Position numbers and translations under genes: made by a program. Shown piece after piece: positions 30,755 through 40,563 of a stretch of 64,000 nt of DNA (the stretch's first letter is position 1; each line of letters opens with the position of its first letter). The notes beneath the pieces were generated by a model. That model did no database searches. It was not told the origin of the DNA and was given only the letters and a program-made list of their open reading frames with translations. This stretch comes from a virus: positions 42,949 through 106,948 of IMG/VR virus record IMGVR_UViG_3300028394_000050; one strand, 5' to 3'.

Positions 30755-31614
30755 CAAAATTCTCCAATAGATTCCGTTAGTGTACGCAAGCGGTTCTGAA
30801 TGAAGTAGTTGAGGATCTTACTACGCGGCTGCCGCTCGTATGCACGATAAGCCTCAACGCATTGCGTCTGCAATTCCTCAGGTACTTCATCAAGGTCGAC
30901 CAGCTTCTTATTGCGATAATAGTTCCGCAGCATTTCACCAGTGCAATATGCTTCGGGCTGGAGCGTAGTCCACTCCTCAAGCTTCTTCTTGGGCAGCGGC
31001 TTCTGTCTGCCACCAGATACGAAGGTATCATCGACGGACAGGAAGTTTGGCACACCATCGCCGCTATCGCCTTGCAGAATGTGGTATTGCTTGAACCGCT
31101 CAGGGTTATCAATAGCAATATGCTTCCGCATGATGGGCGAGTATTGCTGGACGTTTGCATACTTCTGGAGCTGAGCAAAGTCCTTGTCACTGGAAAGAAT
31201 GAGGATCTTTTCAGCGGTAGGCAAGTTCATCGTCTCGCCGTATGCGTGACACAGGGAAGCGATAACATCGTCGGCCTCTGCGCGATCAAAAATCAGCACA
31301 GGATATGGCATGTTGTCGCGAATCTCGTCACGGATTCTGTGGAGGGATTCAAAGATGGTAGCCCAATCATGCCCAGAACTGTCACGGTTCTTCTTCCGAT
31401 TGGCCTTGTAGTGAGGGAATACCTGCCGACGCCAATATGACGGACCATCGCAGCAAACGACAATCTCGCCATACTCAGGAAACTTTTGCTTGTACATACG
31501 CAAGCTTGAAAGAACCATATGGCGGACCATGGACTCGTCAAGCTGTTGCTGGTTATTAGCCAGCTGCACCATTAGATTGGAGATCATAACTTGGCTGAAG
31601 TCAACGAGAATCAT
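30754..31614 (-). CDS. rnh: T4 RNase H-like 5'-3' exonuclease (primer removal)
   Basis: 286 aa (T4 RNase H is 305 aa). FEN-1-type flap and RNA-primer nuclease. N-terminal metal Asp in MILVDFSQVM; VVCCDGPSYWRRQVFPHYK then ANRKK; the acidic cluster FDRAEADDVIAS; LSSDKDFAQLQ; and the helix-hairpin-helix region with LQGDSGDGVPNFLS. All acidic metal ligands are present. ATG 31614 is preferred over an upstream GTG. It has its own promoter at 31641-31669. Confidence 0.93.
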   Translation of the reverse strand: MILVDFSQVMISNLMVQLANNQQQLDESMVRHMVLSSLRMYKQKFPEYGEIVVCCDGPSYWRRQVFPHYKANRKKNRDSSGHDWATIFESLHRIRDEIRDNMPYPVLIFDRAEADDVIASLCHAYGETMNLPTAEKILILSSDKDFAQLQKYANVQQYSPIMRKHIAIDNPERFKQYHILQGDSGDGVPNFLSVDDTFVSGGRQKPLPKKKLEEWTTLQPEAYCTGEMLRNYYRNKKLVDLDEVPEELQTQCVEAYRAYERQPRSKILNYFIQNRLRTLTESIGEF

Positions 31615-31640
31615 TACCACTGTTCCTTATTTCATTCTGT

Positions 31641-31669
31641 ATAGTACACGGATCATTCTTCGTCGTCAA
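31641..31669 (-). promoter_or_regulatory. sigma70-type promoter for rnh
   Basis: TTGACG (31664-31669), 17-nt spacer, TACTAT (31641-31646), overlapping the stop of the gene upstream and 27 nt before the rnh ATG. Confidence 0.6.
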
Positions 31670-32018
31670 GCTCTTCCTCAAGCTTATTCAAACCTTCTAT
31701 GAAGTCATTGATAAAGATGAGGAAAGGATGGCTAACACCCATGGACTGCAAGAGAGTAGCACGAAGGGATTCCATCGTGAACGTATAGCTATCGTCAAAC
31801 TCTGGCGTGGTTATATCAAAGCCTTTGGTCGACAAGAGGTACATAAGCTTTTTGCCAACATCATGTACCGCTTGGTCTACAAAGTCATGCTTGAACTTAA
31901 TCCGTTCCTCATCGTTGTCGTCTATCACGATCACATGTGCGCGAGGATTATTTTTCGGAAACTTTACGATATTATTTGATTGCACGAAGAAGGACTGTGT
32001 ATTCGTTGATTCGTCCAT
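31653..32018 (-). CDS. conserved T4-like phage protein (121 aa)
   Basis: Start taken at ATG 32018 (MDESTNTQSFFVQSNN), though the ribosome-binding site is weak; GTG 31985 is an alternative. NIVKFPKNNPRAHVIVID and FTMESLRATLLQSMG are seen, and the C-terminus is acidic. Similar proteins occur in marine T4-like phages next to a larger conserved gene, as here. Unknown function. Confidence 0.65.
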   Translation of the reverse strand: MDESTNTQSFFVQSNNIVKFPKNNPRAHVIVIDDNDEERIKFKHDFVDQAVHDVGKKLMYLLSTKGFDITTPEFDDSYTFTMESLRATLLQSMGVSHPFLIFINDFIEGLNKLEEELDDEE

Positions 32019-33099
32019 TTGGTTCACTGGCCTTGGTTGTGATAGCTTCAAACGACCTGATGGCAGCTTTGGATGTAGATCCAGTGATACCAGGCAACAC
32101 CTGATCTGGCTTACGAAGTTTCTTTTGCGAGGACAACTTATCATTTACATTTTGAAGAGTTGTTCCCTTTACAGACAAACCTGTATCAGAAACGTAGTGC
32201 GCGAGAACATTATATTTAGTGTTAAATGTCCACAACTCTTTAGCGCCGACGATCTTGGTAGGGTCAATGCTGACGATTTTCAGGTCAACGTCTTCCTTCT
32301 GGCACTTGAGGCTTTTGACGATAACGGTATCGCTCTTAGGTTTGATCTTGCGTGGCTTGCGTACAACAGCCTTGCGATTATTACCCACATAAGACTTGCA
32401 ATCATTAATGATTCCTTCAAATAGAGCAATGCGCTCCTTGATTTGTTTCTTGGTCATATGACGATAAGCATACTTGAAATCGGTGTCTTTTGTTGCGTAT
32501 GCTTCCTTCATTTCATCAACCCACGGCTGGTAATAGTTAGCAATATCTGTAACCATCGCCGGCTTTGGTGCTTTGTTTTTCAGGAGTTCGTAAAATTTGG
32601 TGAGCTGTTCATCATTAGCATCTACCATAGACTCAACATCAGCCAGCAGATTGTTTGTCACCGTGCTTTTGGACATAGCGGACGGCGGCCTTTCAGCCTC
32701 AGCGATAGCAATACCACGCTTCACAATTTCTGTAATGTCATTGAATAGGATTATCCGACGCTCTTTGGGGGCATCGTAACCCATCGTAATCATACGCGCC
32801 ATCTTCCATATGCTAGGAAGAATGTGATGGTCATCAACCTTATTCATCATCTGCAAAGCAGCTTTGGACATACCCTCAGCAACCATAAACTCCTCGAGGA
32901 ACTCACGGTTCATCTTGGAGTTTGAAAAATAGTTGTACCAATTATATGCGCCAGCAATCTTTGATGAAAGAGCTGACTCACCAAGGAACTGTTGATCCTC
33001 CCAAGTCGGCTCTTCACCAAGATACTTCTGATCTAGCCCGCGCGGTGTGATCCGCTTGACCTTCTTCTTGGGTGCCATCTGTAGCAGACTCTTAGCCAT
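31972..33099 (-). CDS. conserved large-phage protein (375 aa), function unknown
   Basis: A basic N-terminus (APKKKVKRITPRGLDQKYLG) with WEDQQFLGESALSSKIAGAY and YNWYNYFSNSKMNREFLEEF. The central helical part is followed by KRIALFEGIINDCKSYVGNN-like text (ERIALFEGIINDCKSYVGNN) and a basic linker RKAVVRKPRKIKPK. The C-terminal beta domain has ELWTFNTKYNVLAHYVS. This architecture is conserved in T4-like marine phages without assigned function. Own promoter at 33126-33154. Confidence 0.72.
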   Translation of the reverse strand: MAKSLLQMAPKKKVKRITPRGLDQKYLGEEPTWEDQQFLGESALSSKIAGAYNWYNYFSNSKMNREFLEEFMVAEGMSKAALQMMNKVDDHHILPSIWKMARMITMGYDAPKERRIILFNDITEIVKRGIAIAEAERPPSAMSKSTVTNNLLADVESMVDANDEQLTKFYELLKNKAPKPAMVTDIANYYQPWVDEMKEAYATKDTDFKYAYRHMTKKQIKERIALFEGIINDCKSYVGNNRKAVVRKPRKIKPKSDTVIVKSLKCQKEDVDLKIVSIDPTKIVGAKELWTFNTKYNVLAHYVSDTGLSVKGTTLQNVNDKLSSQKKLRKPDQVLPGITGSTSKAAIRSFEAITTKASEPNGRINEYTVLLRAIK

Positions 33100-33125
33100 G
33101 TATTGATCCTTTCATATTAGAGAAC

Positions 33126-33154
33126 ATCATATCACACAGCTTAGGTATTGTCAA
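33126..33154 (-). promoter_or_regulatory. sigma70-type promoter
   Basis: TTGACA (33149-33154), 17-nt spacer, TATGAT (33126-33131), 27 nt before the 33099 start; the -35 overlaps the glycosyltransferase stop. Confidence 0.8.
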
Positions 33155-34134
33155 CCTTTAAGTCCGCCAAGGAAGCCAACCCACTGCTGAATGCGATAGT
33201 CCCAATTGTAGAAATTGTTGGTGTACATTTTCTGGAAGTTCAACTTGTTTTGATTATTCTGATCCCAGAAATTCTTGATAGCTAACATTAGAAGTCCGGC
33301 AAATCTGTTCGCATGGACGTTGGCATCTTCTGACCAACCGTACATCGTAGCGAAGTTGGCAGTTGTCTCAGGCAATGCAGCGAAATTAGGACACACAACA
33401 TCACAGCCAGCACTCATGGCTTCAATAACAGAAATGCCAGATGTTTCGGGCCAGATGTTTGGGTATGCGTAAATGTGTGCTTTCTTCAAAGCTTCACGGA
33501 CAACCACATTAGGTTGGAATCCATGATATGTCACATTAGGATTGGCTCTGAGCTTATCGAAAAGAGGCAGATACGGATCGTCTCGATGTTCCCAACCATA
33601 GATTGCAAACGACGAATAAACATCGAGATGGTAATCAATTCCTCGATCTGTCATAAAATCAACGACAGGTGCAAGGAGTTCTAGCCCACGATGTGGCGTG
33701 GTGTGATAGATAAGATTGATTGTACCTTCTGGCTTTACATGATCCTCGATAGGAACGATTGCGTTCTGCAATACGATACCCTTATCATAAGGAACCTGCA
33801 GCGCCATGTTATAAGTTTCTTGCTGGTAGTTTGAAACAAAGATTAGCTTTTCAAACCGATCAAGACTAGACTTTTCCTTAAGATGCTGCGACTCAGGATC
33901 GTCCCAAGTATCATGCAACCAAAGCAAATTACGCTTTGAGGAATCAACCTCGCGCACACGCGAACAAATGATATTGAATGGATCTTTTAGGTCATCTGGA
34001 AGACGATCCATAAGACCCTTGTACATCTGCTCGGTGCCGCCCTGCGAACCGATATGCCCATACGTGCCATTTTGTGCAGGATCAATTGTCATCGGCTTTG
34101 CAGTATCGCGTAAGCCAGTAATTTTAAGTTTCAT
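33151..34134 (-). CDS. GT4-type glycosyltransferase
   Basis: 327 aa. GT-B fold; the C-terminal nucleotide-sugar site has NLIYHTTPHRGLELLAPVVD, VTYHGFQPNVVVREALKKAH and IYAYPNIWPETSGISVIEAM (the E-x7-E motif), then SAGCDVVCPNFAALPET. A short N-terminal acceptor domain is present (NLLWLHDTWDDPES, KLIFVSNYQQETY). It probably adds a sugar to a glycan, protein or modified base. Overlaps the next gene as ATGA. Confidence 0.87.
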   Translation of the reverse strand: MKLKITGLRDTAKPMTIDPAQNGTYGHIGSQGGTEQMYKGLMDRLPDDLKDPFNIICSRVREVDSSKRNLLWLHDTWDDPESQHLKEKSSLDRFEKLIFVSNYQQETYNMALQVPYDKGIVLQNAIVPIEDHVKPEGTINLIYHTTPHRGLELLAPVVDFMTDRGIDYHLDVYSSFAIYGWEHRDDPYLPLFDKLRANPNVTYHGFQPNVVVREALKKAHIYAYPNIWPETSGISVIEAMSAGCDVVCPNFAALPETTANFATMYGWSEDANVHANRFAGLLMLAIKNFWDQNNQNKLNFQKMYTNNFYNWDYRIQQWVGFLGGLKG

Positions 34135-34382
34135 TCCATTGTCTCCACTTTAATAACCGAATTAATTCGAAATGAGCGCCAGCTTCGCGCTTGAAGATCC
34201 ATCACTGCGAGAACATTTGGATTATCCTTCGTTGTTACTTCCGCGTCTTCCATGATAGGAGGAAGATACTGATCCATCAATGAGCATACCATAATACGCT
34301 CTGTGCCATCAGACTTTGTAAACGTCACACGGATAACATTTTCACGCGCCAGTTCGGCCACACTTTGCTTAGTCCACATCAT
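34131..34382 (-). CDS. DUF2693-like small phage protein
   Basis: 83 aa. VIRVTFTKSDGTERIMVCSL and DLQARSWRSFRINSVIKVE match the phage DUF2693 pattern (VxVxFTKxDGTxRxMxCT...WRSFR). Function unknown. Starts overlapping the preceding stop as TAATG. Confidence 0.72.
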   Translation of the reverse strand: MMWTKQSVAELARENVIRVTFTKSDGTERIMVCSLMDQYLPPIMEDAEVTTKDNPNVLAVMDLQARSWRSFRINSVIKVETME

Positions 34383-34738
34383 TATATATTCTCCTCTTCA
34401 TCTTCGTATATCCACATTCCTAAATCAAACAATGTGTCCATAAGTGAACCGACACCAACTTCCCAATTCATCTCATCCGACATCCAATCGTCTGGATCAT
34501 TATTTTCTACAACATGTCCAACACCATCTTTGAACATCTTTTTACCTTCTCGCAATGCAAGATGATAAAACAAATTATAATCGTCTTCTTTTGCACCACT
34601 CACAAGCTTGTGTAAATTAGGAAATTTTTGGCATTGATCTTCTTCAAACTCCACGATAAATTTTTTTGCCATATCTTTCCACATTTTTTCTTTTTCATCC
34701 CGCGTGAACGTATGATTTTTAGCTTTTTTGCGTGCCAT
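34382..34738 (-). CDS. hypothetical protein (118 aa)
   Basis: Start at ATG 34738 (MARKKAKNHTFTRDEKEKMW). A basic N-terminus, then an acidic helical body (VGVGSLMDTLFDLGMWIYED). No family recognised. The gap to the next gene is 10 nt. Confidence 0.6.
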   Translation of the reverse strand: MARKKAKNHTFTRDEKEKMWKDMAKKFIVEFEEDQCQKFPNLHKLVSGAKEDDYNLFYHLALREGKKMFKDGVGHVVENNDPDDWMSDEMNWEVGVGSLMDTLFDLGMWIYEDEEENI

Positions 34739-34748
34739 CACATAGCTC

Positions 34749-35144
34749 CTAGATTTTACGACCGAGAGTTTTGGTATCTGCGCCATCAGTGATATACTGG
34801 TAAGCGCCTTTGGAATACGCGGGTGCAGTACGCGCAGCCTTGTTTTGGATTTCTTTGATTGTCTCTTTGGTCTCTTCAAGCCCACGCTTCCACTTGTGGT
34901 CATTGAGCTTGTCGCGCTTGGCTGCAATGCCGCCAGGAATAGCATCTGTCAAAGGTGCCACATTGCGCTCATTCTGCCACTGGTCTGCTTTGGCTTTGAC
35001 TGGCGCACGATCACGTTTGACGTAGCCCACACGCGCCAGAAGTTCTGCAGTTTTACGAGCAGACTCCTCGGATGCGCGTGTGGGCAACGAAGCCTTGCGT
35101 TTGCGAAAATTGGTGGTGGTGTAGTAGATTGGAAGGATAGCCAT
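34749..35144 (-). CDS. basic conserved phage protein (131 aa)
   Basis: Start at ATG 35144 (MAILPIYYTTTNFRKRK), just downstream of the promoter at 35166-35194, which excludes the longer frame. VKAKADQWQNERNVAPLTDA and KGAYQYITDGADTKTLGRKI are seen. A basic, possibly DNA-binding protein; function unknown. Confidence 0.65.
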   Translation of the reverse strand: MAILPIYYTTTNFRKRKASLPTRASEESARKTAELLARVGYVKRDRAPVKAKADQWQNERNVAPLTDAIPGGIAAKRDKLNDHKWKRGLEETKETIKEIQNKAARTAPAYSKGAYQYITDGADTKTLGRKI

Positions 35145-35165
35145 GACGAACTCCGATTTGAATTC

Positions 35166-35194
35166 ATCATAACACAATCATTCCTCATTGTCAA
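35166..35194 (-). promoter_or_regulatory. sigma70-type promoter
   Basis: TTGACA (35189-35194), 17-nt spacer, TATGAT (35166-35171), 21 nt before ATG 35144; the -35 overlaps the stop of the PhyH-like gene. Confidence 0.8.
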
Positions 35195-36185
35195 ATGGAG
35201 AATTCAATCGAATTGAGCCATGAATAGCATCACGGATCGAATCCACTGCGGCTTCGCCACGCCCATGAAAGCCAAACACATTCGAGATAATAAATGTATC
35301 TTTTGGCACAATCATTGGCGCAACGCCAAGTCCCATGGCTTCCATCTCGATTGGCAAAACTCTCAGCGATCCCTCTGCGTGCCCATAGGTACGCTCTGGC
35401 TCTATCGTCTTATCATAATATCGCATGTATGCGCTTTGCATCCATGTCAGTCTAGCTTCATTCATTATGTGCGATTGTGGTGAGATTGTAAAGGGTCCGT
35501 TTTCAAGTTTGACCTCTTTAGGAAAATACCAGAACTTCATTGCATCATAGTAGGTATCGAAGTGCATGATTTTCTGAACATCGCCGTCGTTTGGTTTATT
35601 GTGAACGCGCTGAACAAACGTGTTATCTAGGAACTGCCTCGATGCATCCTTGTGCGTCTTGGACATCATCAAGCAATCAAACACGCAATCCCGAAGCTTG
35701 CTATCGAAAAGAAAACTACGCAGAGCAGGATTATCAGTCATTGTGCTAATGACATTCGAGCCATTCTTATTGACACTGATTGGTAACTGTTCCATCTCTC
35801 TAATCAGTTCCGAGTTATCGGTACCGAGAAAATCATTGATGACCACAAGCCCATCGTCAATGTAAGTTTGCACCATTGCTGATTTGTTAGCGGTCTTGCG
35901 CTGCCGAAGCTTGAGGACTTCATTAGCAAATACAGACCGTGCAACATGAATGCCTCTGCGAGCATCGAGGATGCTATATGGCAATTCATGTAGGTTCTTG
36001 ATACGACTAAACAGAATCGGGTCGGGTTCCTGTCGCATGATGACAGTTGCGACATTATGCAATGCATCTCTGATCTGATTGGTCTTTGTTGCGTGAGTGG
36101 CCATTCCATAAAATTCACACAATCTCGACATATCATCGACAGAGAAGGTATTCAGTGAACGAATGAAAGGATAGAATGCAGACAT
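35178..36185 (-). CDS. phytanoyl-CoA-dioxygenase-like (PhyH) 2OG-Fe(II) oxygenase
   Basis: 335 aa. The N-terminal ~100 residues are helical. The catalytic core from ~110 has DDGLVVINDFLGTDN, then KIMHFDTYYDAMKFWYFPK (the H-x-D iron pair), ENGPFTISPQSH, and the distal His in NVFGFHGRGEAA with an Arg nearby. It likely hydroxylates a small molecule or sugar nucleotide. It sits upstream-adjacent to the colitose genes (1-nt overlap), so a deoxysugar or glycan substrate is an attractive guess. Confidence 0.75.
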   Translation of the reverse strand: MSAFYPFIRSLNTFSVDDMSRLCEFYGMATHATKTNQIRDALHNVATVIMRQEPDPILFSRIKNLHELPYSILDARRGIHVARSVFANEVLKLRQRKTANKSAMVQTYIDDGLVVINDFLGTDNSELIREMEQLPISVNKNGSNVISTMTDNPALRSFLFDSKLRDCVFDCLMMSKTHKDASRQFLDNTFVQRVHNKPNDGDVQKIMHFDTYYDAMKFWYFPKEVKLENGPFTISPQSHIMNEARLTWMQSAYMRYYDKTIEPERTYGHAEGSLRVLPIEMEAMGLGVAPMIVPKDTFIISNVFGFHGRGEAAVDSIRDAIHGSIRLNSPFDNEE

Positions 36186-37051
36186 TACATGCTCCGATAA
36201 TCTGTAATCATTTGCGATATGCCTGTCTCTAGGCTAATCTTTTGTTTCCAACCGATGCTATCTAGTAGCGAGGTATCAAGGAGTTTTCGCATCATACCAT
36301 TAGGCTTTGTTGTATCAAAAACGATATCACCATCCCAACGCGCAATATCTATGATAAGGCGAGCGAGATCATGAATTGAGATATCTTCTCCTGAACCAAT
36401 ATTTATATATGGACCATCGAGTTGTGTTGCAGCCACGATAGCATCCGCACAATCGTCAACATGTAAGAACTCACGGCGCGCAGTACCATCACCCCATACT
36501 GTAATAGATGATTTACCATTCTTTTGAGCATCGCACACCTTGCGAACCAATGATGCTAGAACATGTCCGCTCTCCGAGAAGTTATCCTTGGGTCCATATA
36601 GATTGCAAGGAATCATCGACACATAACCAGCATATCTAGCAGCTTCCATACCAACAAGTTTAGCCATAGCATAACCACCGTTTGTTGGTTCTACAGGACC
36701 AGTTAGAATGTGCTTCTCTTTCATCGGCTGTTCACACGCATTTGGATAAACGCATGATGATGAAATATAATAGACCTTTTCAACGCCGCATGTCCTAGCC
36801 ATGTCGATGACGTTAAGTGCCATCCTTGCGTTATCCATCAGAAAATAATATTGGTTATTCATGTTGTCCATGATACCACCAACAAGACCAGCACAGTGAT
36901 AGATCACATCAAAATCAAAATCGAAGATTTCATGGACTTGTCTCTGATTGAGTAGATCACAATCCTTACTTGATATTCCAATAGATCCAGGTAGTCGGCG
37001 CATCATGGCTGAACCGAGCATACCTGTTGCGCCGAGAATGAGGGCTGTCAT
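36185..37051 (-). CDS. GDP-L-colitose/GDP-L-fucose synthase (ColC/Fcl-like epimerase-reductase)
   Basis: 288 aa from ATG 37051, overlapping the ColD stop as ATGA. It is an extended SDR: Rossmann motif LGATGMLGSAMM, SSSCVYP (catalytic Ser and Cys), GGYAMAK (Y-x3-K), NLYGPKDNFSESGHV (the His of Fcl), and REFLHVDDCADAI. Fcl turns GDP-4-keto-6-deoxymannose into GDP-L-fucose; the ColC homologue acts after ColD to give GDP-L-colitose. The ColD-like neighbour argues for the latter. The two cannot be told apart by these motifs. Confidence 0.85.
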   Translation of the reverse strand: MTALILGATGMLGSAMMRRLPGSIGISSKDCDLLNQRQVHEIFDFDFDVIYHCAGLVGGIMDNMNNQYYFLMDNARMALNVIDMARTCGVEKVYYISSSCVYPNACEQPMKEKHILTGPVEPTNGGYAMAKLVGMEAARYAGYVSMIPCNLYGPKDNFSESGHVLASLVRKVCDAQKNGKSSITVWGDGTARREFLHVDDCADAIVAATQLDGPYINIGSGEDISIHDLARLIIDIARWDGDIVFDTTKPNGMMRKLLDTSLLDSIGWKQKISLETGISQMITDYRSM

Positions 37052-38199
37052 CCGATTAGTTTCCTTGTTGCTATAATCTTTTTCTTCAACGGGCGCCAAT
37101 CGTTGCCGAAGAAGAAACCATTCTTATCCAACAGTTGTGCATTCGTTAGCGGTCCAACGACGCGATGCTTCATGTATGCGAGAACCGGTTGATTGACAAA
37201 GTTACCAGCAACGATTGGACGAACCTCAATCTTTGCCCTTTTGAAGTCGGTAAGAAGAGCTTCCCGCGCAATTGTTCTATCTTCCTTGAGAACGACGCCG
37301 AAGCCAAACCAACTCGACTTCATTCTCCGATTCTCAGTCTGAATGTGGAAGTCATCACCAAAAAGTTTAGTGAATGTCTCGGCATTCTTTCTGCGAGCGT
37401 CAATCATTCGATCCATCTTAGTGAGCTGGACAGAACCAATAGCACCACTCATTTCTAATGGGCGAACGCAATAGCCGGGGAGCACAAAGTGGAAACTCTC
37501 ATTGAATGGATCGACAGAACCCTTAGCGTAAAGATGATCGGTACGAACATCACGCACCCACCCGTGTGCGCGAATGGATCGCATGTAATCAGCCAGTTCA
37601 TCATCATCTGTCACAATCATACCACCTTCCATCGTCTGGATATGGTGTGAGAAAAAGAAAGAGAAGGTACCAAACTCACCGAATGTGCCAGCTTGCTTTA
37701 CATCATACAATGCACCAAGGCTTTCACAATTATCTTCCATCAGATAAATGTCATTATCATCACACAGTTGCCGAAGCTCTGTCAACTGGCACGGCAGACC
37801 AAGAAGATTGACAGCGAACACCGCACATGTCTTTTTGGTAATAGCACCTCTCACAGTTTCTAATGTGAGATTGAATGAGTTGATACCAACATCAACAAAC
37901 ACAGGCACAAGCCCGAGTTGCGTAATAGGGAAATATGTTGTTGACCAACTTACAGCTGGCACAATCACTTCACTACCTGCTGGAATTTCTTTTAGATAAA
38001 CGAGTGCAGCAAGCCCAACGAGATTAGCTGAACTACCACTGTTTGTCATAACCGCATTACGAACTTCCATCTTCTTCGCAAATTCATTTTCAAACTTTGC
38101 GACCTCTGGTCCCATCGTGTATCGACCACTCCGCATCACGCGCAAGATGGCAAACTTTTCTCTCCAGTTCCATGTATCAGTTGCTAGTGGGTAATTCAT
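37048..38199 (-). CDS. colD: GDP-4-keto-6-deoxy-D-mannose 3-dehydratase (ColD-like)
   Basis: 383 aa, DegT/DnrJ aminotransferase fold. The position of the PLP lysine holds His185 in [18 protein letters not shown]; aminotransferases have Lys there, while ColD uses His. Other ColD-like features are [20 protein letters not shown] and FFFGNDW near the C-terminus. ColD removes the 3-OH of GDP-4-keto-6-deoxymannose using PMP and glutamate. It lies between gmd and the ColC/Fcl-like gene with ATGA overlaps on both sides, the complete route to GDP-L-colitose. Confidence 0.87.
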   Translation of the reverse strand: MNYPLATDTWNWREKFAILRVMRSGRYTMGPEVAKFENEFAKKMEVRNAVMTNSGSSANLVGLAALVYLKEIPAGSEVIVPAVSWSTTYFPITQLGLVPVFVDVGINSFNLTLETVRGAITKKTCAVFAVNLLGLPCQLTELRQLCDDNDIYLMEDNCESLGALYDVKQAGTFGEFGTFSFFFSHHIQTMEGGMIVTDDDELADYMRSIRAHGWVRDVRTDHLYAKGSVDPFNESFHFVLPGYCVRPLEMSGAIGSVQLTKMDRMIDARRKNAETFTKLFGDDFHIQTENRRMKSSWFGFGVVLKEDRTIAREALLTDFKRAKIEVRPIVAGNFVNQPVLAYMKHRVVGPLTNAQLLDKNGFFFGNDWRPLKKKIIATRKLIG

Positions 38200-39197
38200 T
38201 TCAAATCCTCCAGATCACTTTGGACCATTTCGTGTATAAGCTCGGTAAAGGTAACCTCTGGTTTCCAACCTAGAATTGCATTTGCTAGTGCTGCATCACC
38301 ACGCAAGGAATCAACCTCGTTCGGGCGATAATACTTACTATCAATCCGAACGCGAGCGATTCCATTATCATCATAACCAACTTCTTTAATTCCTTTGCCT
38401 TCCCAACGAATGGTCATATTCACATACGCGAACGCACATTCGATCATATGCCTAACGGTATATGCTTTGCCTGTAGCAATGACAAAATCTGCTGGGACTG
38501 ACCGCTGAAGCATCATCCACATTGCAAGCACATAATCCTTAGCGTGCCCCCAATCGCGCTCAGCATCAAGATTGCCAATCAGAATATCATTCTGTAATCC
38601 CTCTAAAATACGAGCGACGGCTTTCGTGACCTTGCGCGTGACGAAGGTCTCACCGCGTCTCGGGCTTTCGTGGTTGAATAGAATACCATTCGCAACATAC
38701 ATGCCATAAGAATCACGATAGTTTCTACCGATCCAATATGAATACAGCTTTGCGCTACCGTACGGGCTGCACGGATGGAATGGCGTGTCTTCATTTTGTG
38801 GAGAAGGAGATGAACCAAACATCTCAGAGGTACATGCTTGATAAATGCGAGTGTCCAAATCTAGTGATCGAACTGCCTCGAGAATTTTAAGCATACCGAC
38901 ACCATCAGCTTGAATGGTATATTCGGGGGTTTCAAAGCTTACCTTCACATGCGACTGTGCAGCCAGATTATAGATTTCATCTGGCTGGATTGTGCTGATT
39001 AGATTGAGGAGATTAGAGCCGTCTGTCATATCTCCATAGTGCAGATGTATCTTATCAAAGAGGTGGTCAATTCGCCCGGTATTGAACGACGACGACCTAC
39101 GAATGATTCCATGGACTCGATAGCCCTTCTCAAGAAGAAGTTCCGCGAGATAAGATCCATCTTGTCCGGTTATGCCAGTAATCAGTGCTGTTTTCAT
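38196..39197 (-). CDS. gmd: GDP-mannose 4,6-dehydratase
   Basis: 333 aa. [20 protein letters not shown] (GxxGxxG NADP site), [17 protein letters not shown] (the RR phosphate clamp), then [27 protein letters not shown], and [14 protein letters not shown] (Y-x3-K). The [20 protein letters not shown] and [10 protein letters not shown] signatures are also seen. It converts GDP-mannose to GDP-4-keto-6-deoxymannose, substrate of the next two enzymes. ATG 39197 preferred; ATG 39209 overlaps the GT gene stop. Confidence 0.95.
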   Translation of the reverse strand: MKTALITGITGQDGSYLAELLLEKGYRVHGIIRRSSSFNTGRIDHLFDKIHLHYGDMTDGSNLLNLISTIQPDEIYNLAAQSHVKVSFETPEYTIQADGVGMLKILEAVRSLDLDTRIYQACTSEMFGSSPSPQNEDTPFHPCSPYGSAKLYSYWIGRNYRDSYGMYVANGILFNHESPRRGETFVTRKVTKAVARILEGLQNDILIGNLDAERDWGHAKDYVLAMWMMLQRSVPADFVIATGKAYTVRHMIECAFAYVNMTIRWEGKGIKEVGYDDNGIARVRIDSKYYRPNEVDSLRGDAALANAILGWKPEVTFTELIHEMVQSDLEDLK

Positions 39198-39199
39198 AT

Positions 39200-39907
39200 T
39201 CACATCCATTCAACATTGCCAAACAACTCAACCAATTGTCTAATCTTACACCAATCGTCCTGTAAAATCAAGCTCGGATCGTCGCATTTCTCTTGTGAGA
39301 AGAAAAATAATTTCTGATCTGGATTCAACGCAGCTGCCAATAATGTGAAGGTAGAATAAGCGCCATATACAGTTTTGGCATTTAGAATACGCTTCCAGTC
39401 CGCCAATGCATTCGATACAGGTTGAAGCTTGTATCGCTGAATGACGGACTCATCTTCGCTTATGATGATTGGCTGGTAGTTCTCATATGGATAATGAGAA
39501 GCCAACGATAACGAATCAATCAAGGTGTCAAACTTTTCGATAGCAACCAATGGTCTATCTGTTTGCCTAATATGAACAATCGTTTCGTTGGTTTGATTTT
39601 TGATGGTAGGCTTTAACCAAACTTTGGTCTTCACTTCATCCCAATGCTTTAGAAGCAAAGAGAATTGTGGCTCTTTGAATGGCAGAGTTTTGTTGGTACC
39701 ATTGATGGAAGATATGTTTGGTCGAGATTCAAATTCGAGAAGATCGTCAATGTAGATCCTATCCAGGTCGTGGTCATTGCGTGGATAGTTTCCTGTGTTG
39801 AACTTGATATCAGATACGGTTGTGGCACGTTCGATAGCAAGCGCATAGGCTGCATACACGGATAAAATCTGCGTACCTAATCCACCTCGAATATGAAACT
39901 CTGCCAT
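39200..39907 (-). CDS. GT11-like fucosyl/colitosyltransferase
   Basis: 235 aa. The N-terminal [20 protein letters not shown] is the GGLGNQ-type motif of alpha-1,2-fucosyltransferases. VHIRQTDRP matches the basic H-x-R-x-x-D motif, and the C-terminal [20 protein letters not shown] corresponds to the SSFSWW region. Being next to gmd/colD/colC, it is the natural enzyme to use GDP-colitose or GDP-fucose. It is shorter than typical GT11 (~290 aa). Acceptor unknown: LPS, capsid glycan or modified base. Confidence 0.72.
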   Translation of the reverse strand: MAEFHIRGGLGTQILSVYAAYALAIERATTVSDIKFNTGNYPRNDHDLDRIYIDDLLEFESRPNISSINGTNKTLPFKEPQFSLLLKHWDEVKTKVWLKPTIKNQTNETIVHIRQTDRPLVAIEKFDTLIDSLSLASHYPYENYQPIIISEDESVIQRYKLQPVSNALADWKRILNAKTVYGAYSTFTLLAAALNPDQKLFFFSQEKCDDPSLILQDDWCKIRQLVELFGNVEWM

Positions 39908-39920
39908 TATATCTCCATCA

Positions 39921-40541
39921 TCAATTTAGCAAATGCGATACATCATCATCAAAATTAACATTAAATGAAATTCGAGGCTCTATTATGTCTGGGTTACAAA
40001 ATACGCCATGTGGGTATCCTGCATTAAATAGATATGCATTATTTAATTCGAATTCGCCAGAAATTTTAAATTCTCGATAAAGCCCTTTATACAAATTATC
40101 GTATTGATATTTTTGTCGATCTTCTAACCAAACTTTTTTGAAAAAACGAGGAGGAACATCTACGAATCTGGTAATAGACCCTTCGCAATTCCTAACTGGT
40201 AACAAGAGATTAACTCTCGTTGGTGTTGGATCTATATGATACGGATCAAGTCCTGGATGCCATGCTGGTTTTGGTTTGATTTGCAAGATCATATATCGAA
40301 TAGGTTTAGCTCCTATCCAATCACACAATTTTTTTAGTTCCGGAACTTCCTGATTTACAAGATCAAAGTCTGGCACTATTGAATATATGAGTGTTTTGCG
40401 AATAGGGTTCTGCAAAATATCAGTATGTTGTTCGACAAATAAATTTAATTTTTGCGATATCGTCTTGATCTTATCGACGGGATAATTTAAATTTTTATAA
40501 GGAATTTCACTAGGTCTTCTATAAACTTCATCGTCCGACAT
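39921..40541 (-). CDS. aspartyl/asparaginyl-hydroxylase-like 2OG oxygenase
   Basis: 206 aa from ATG 40541 (AAGGAA 6 nt upstream). The iron motif DPYHIDPTPTRVNLLLPVRN (H-x-D), the distal His in NAGYPHGVF and the 2OG Arg in EPRISFNVNF are present. The gene is AT-rich by eye. The substrate is unknown. Confidence 0.7.
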   Translation of the reverse strand: MSDDEVYRRPSEIPYKNLNYPVDKIKTISQKLNLFVEQHTDILQNPIRKTLIYSIVPDFDLVNQEVPELKKLCDWIGAKPIRYMILQIKPKPAWHPGLDPYHIDPTPTRVNLLLPVRNCEGSITRFVDVPPRFFKKVWLEDRQKYQYDNLYKGLYREFKISGEFELNNAYLFNAGYPHGVFCNPDIIEPRISFNVNFDDDVSHLLN

Positions 40542-40563
40542 ATGATGTTCCTTCAATGATAAG

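Noticed and set aside
37048-38199. Annotation as a perosamine-type DegT aminotransferase
   Set aside because: The PLP lysine is replaced by His, which fits ColD-type dehydratases instead.
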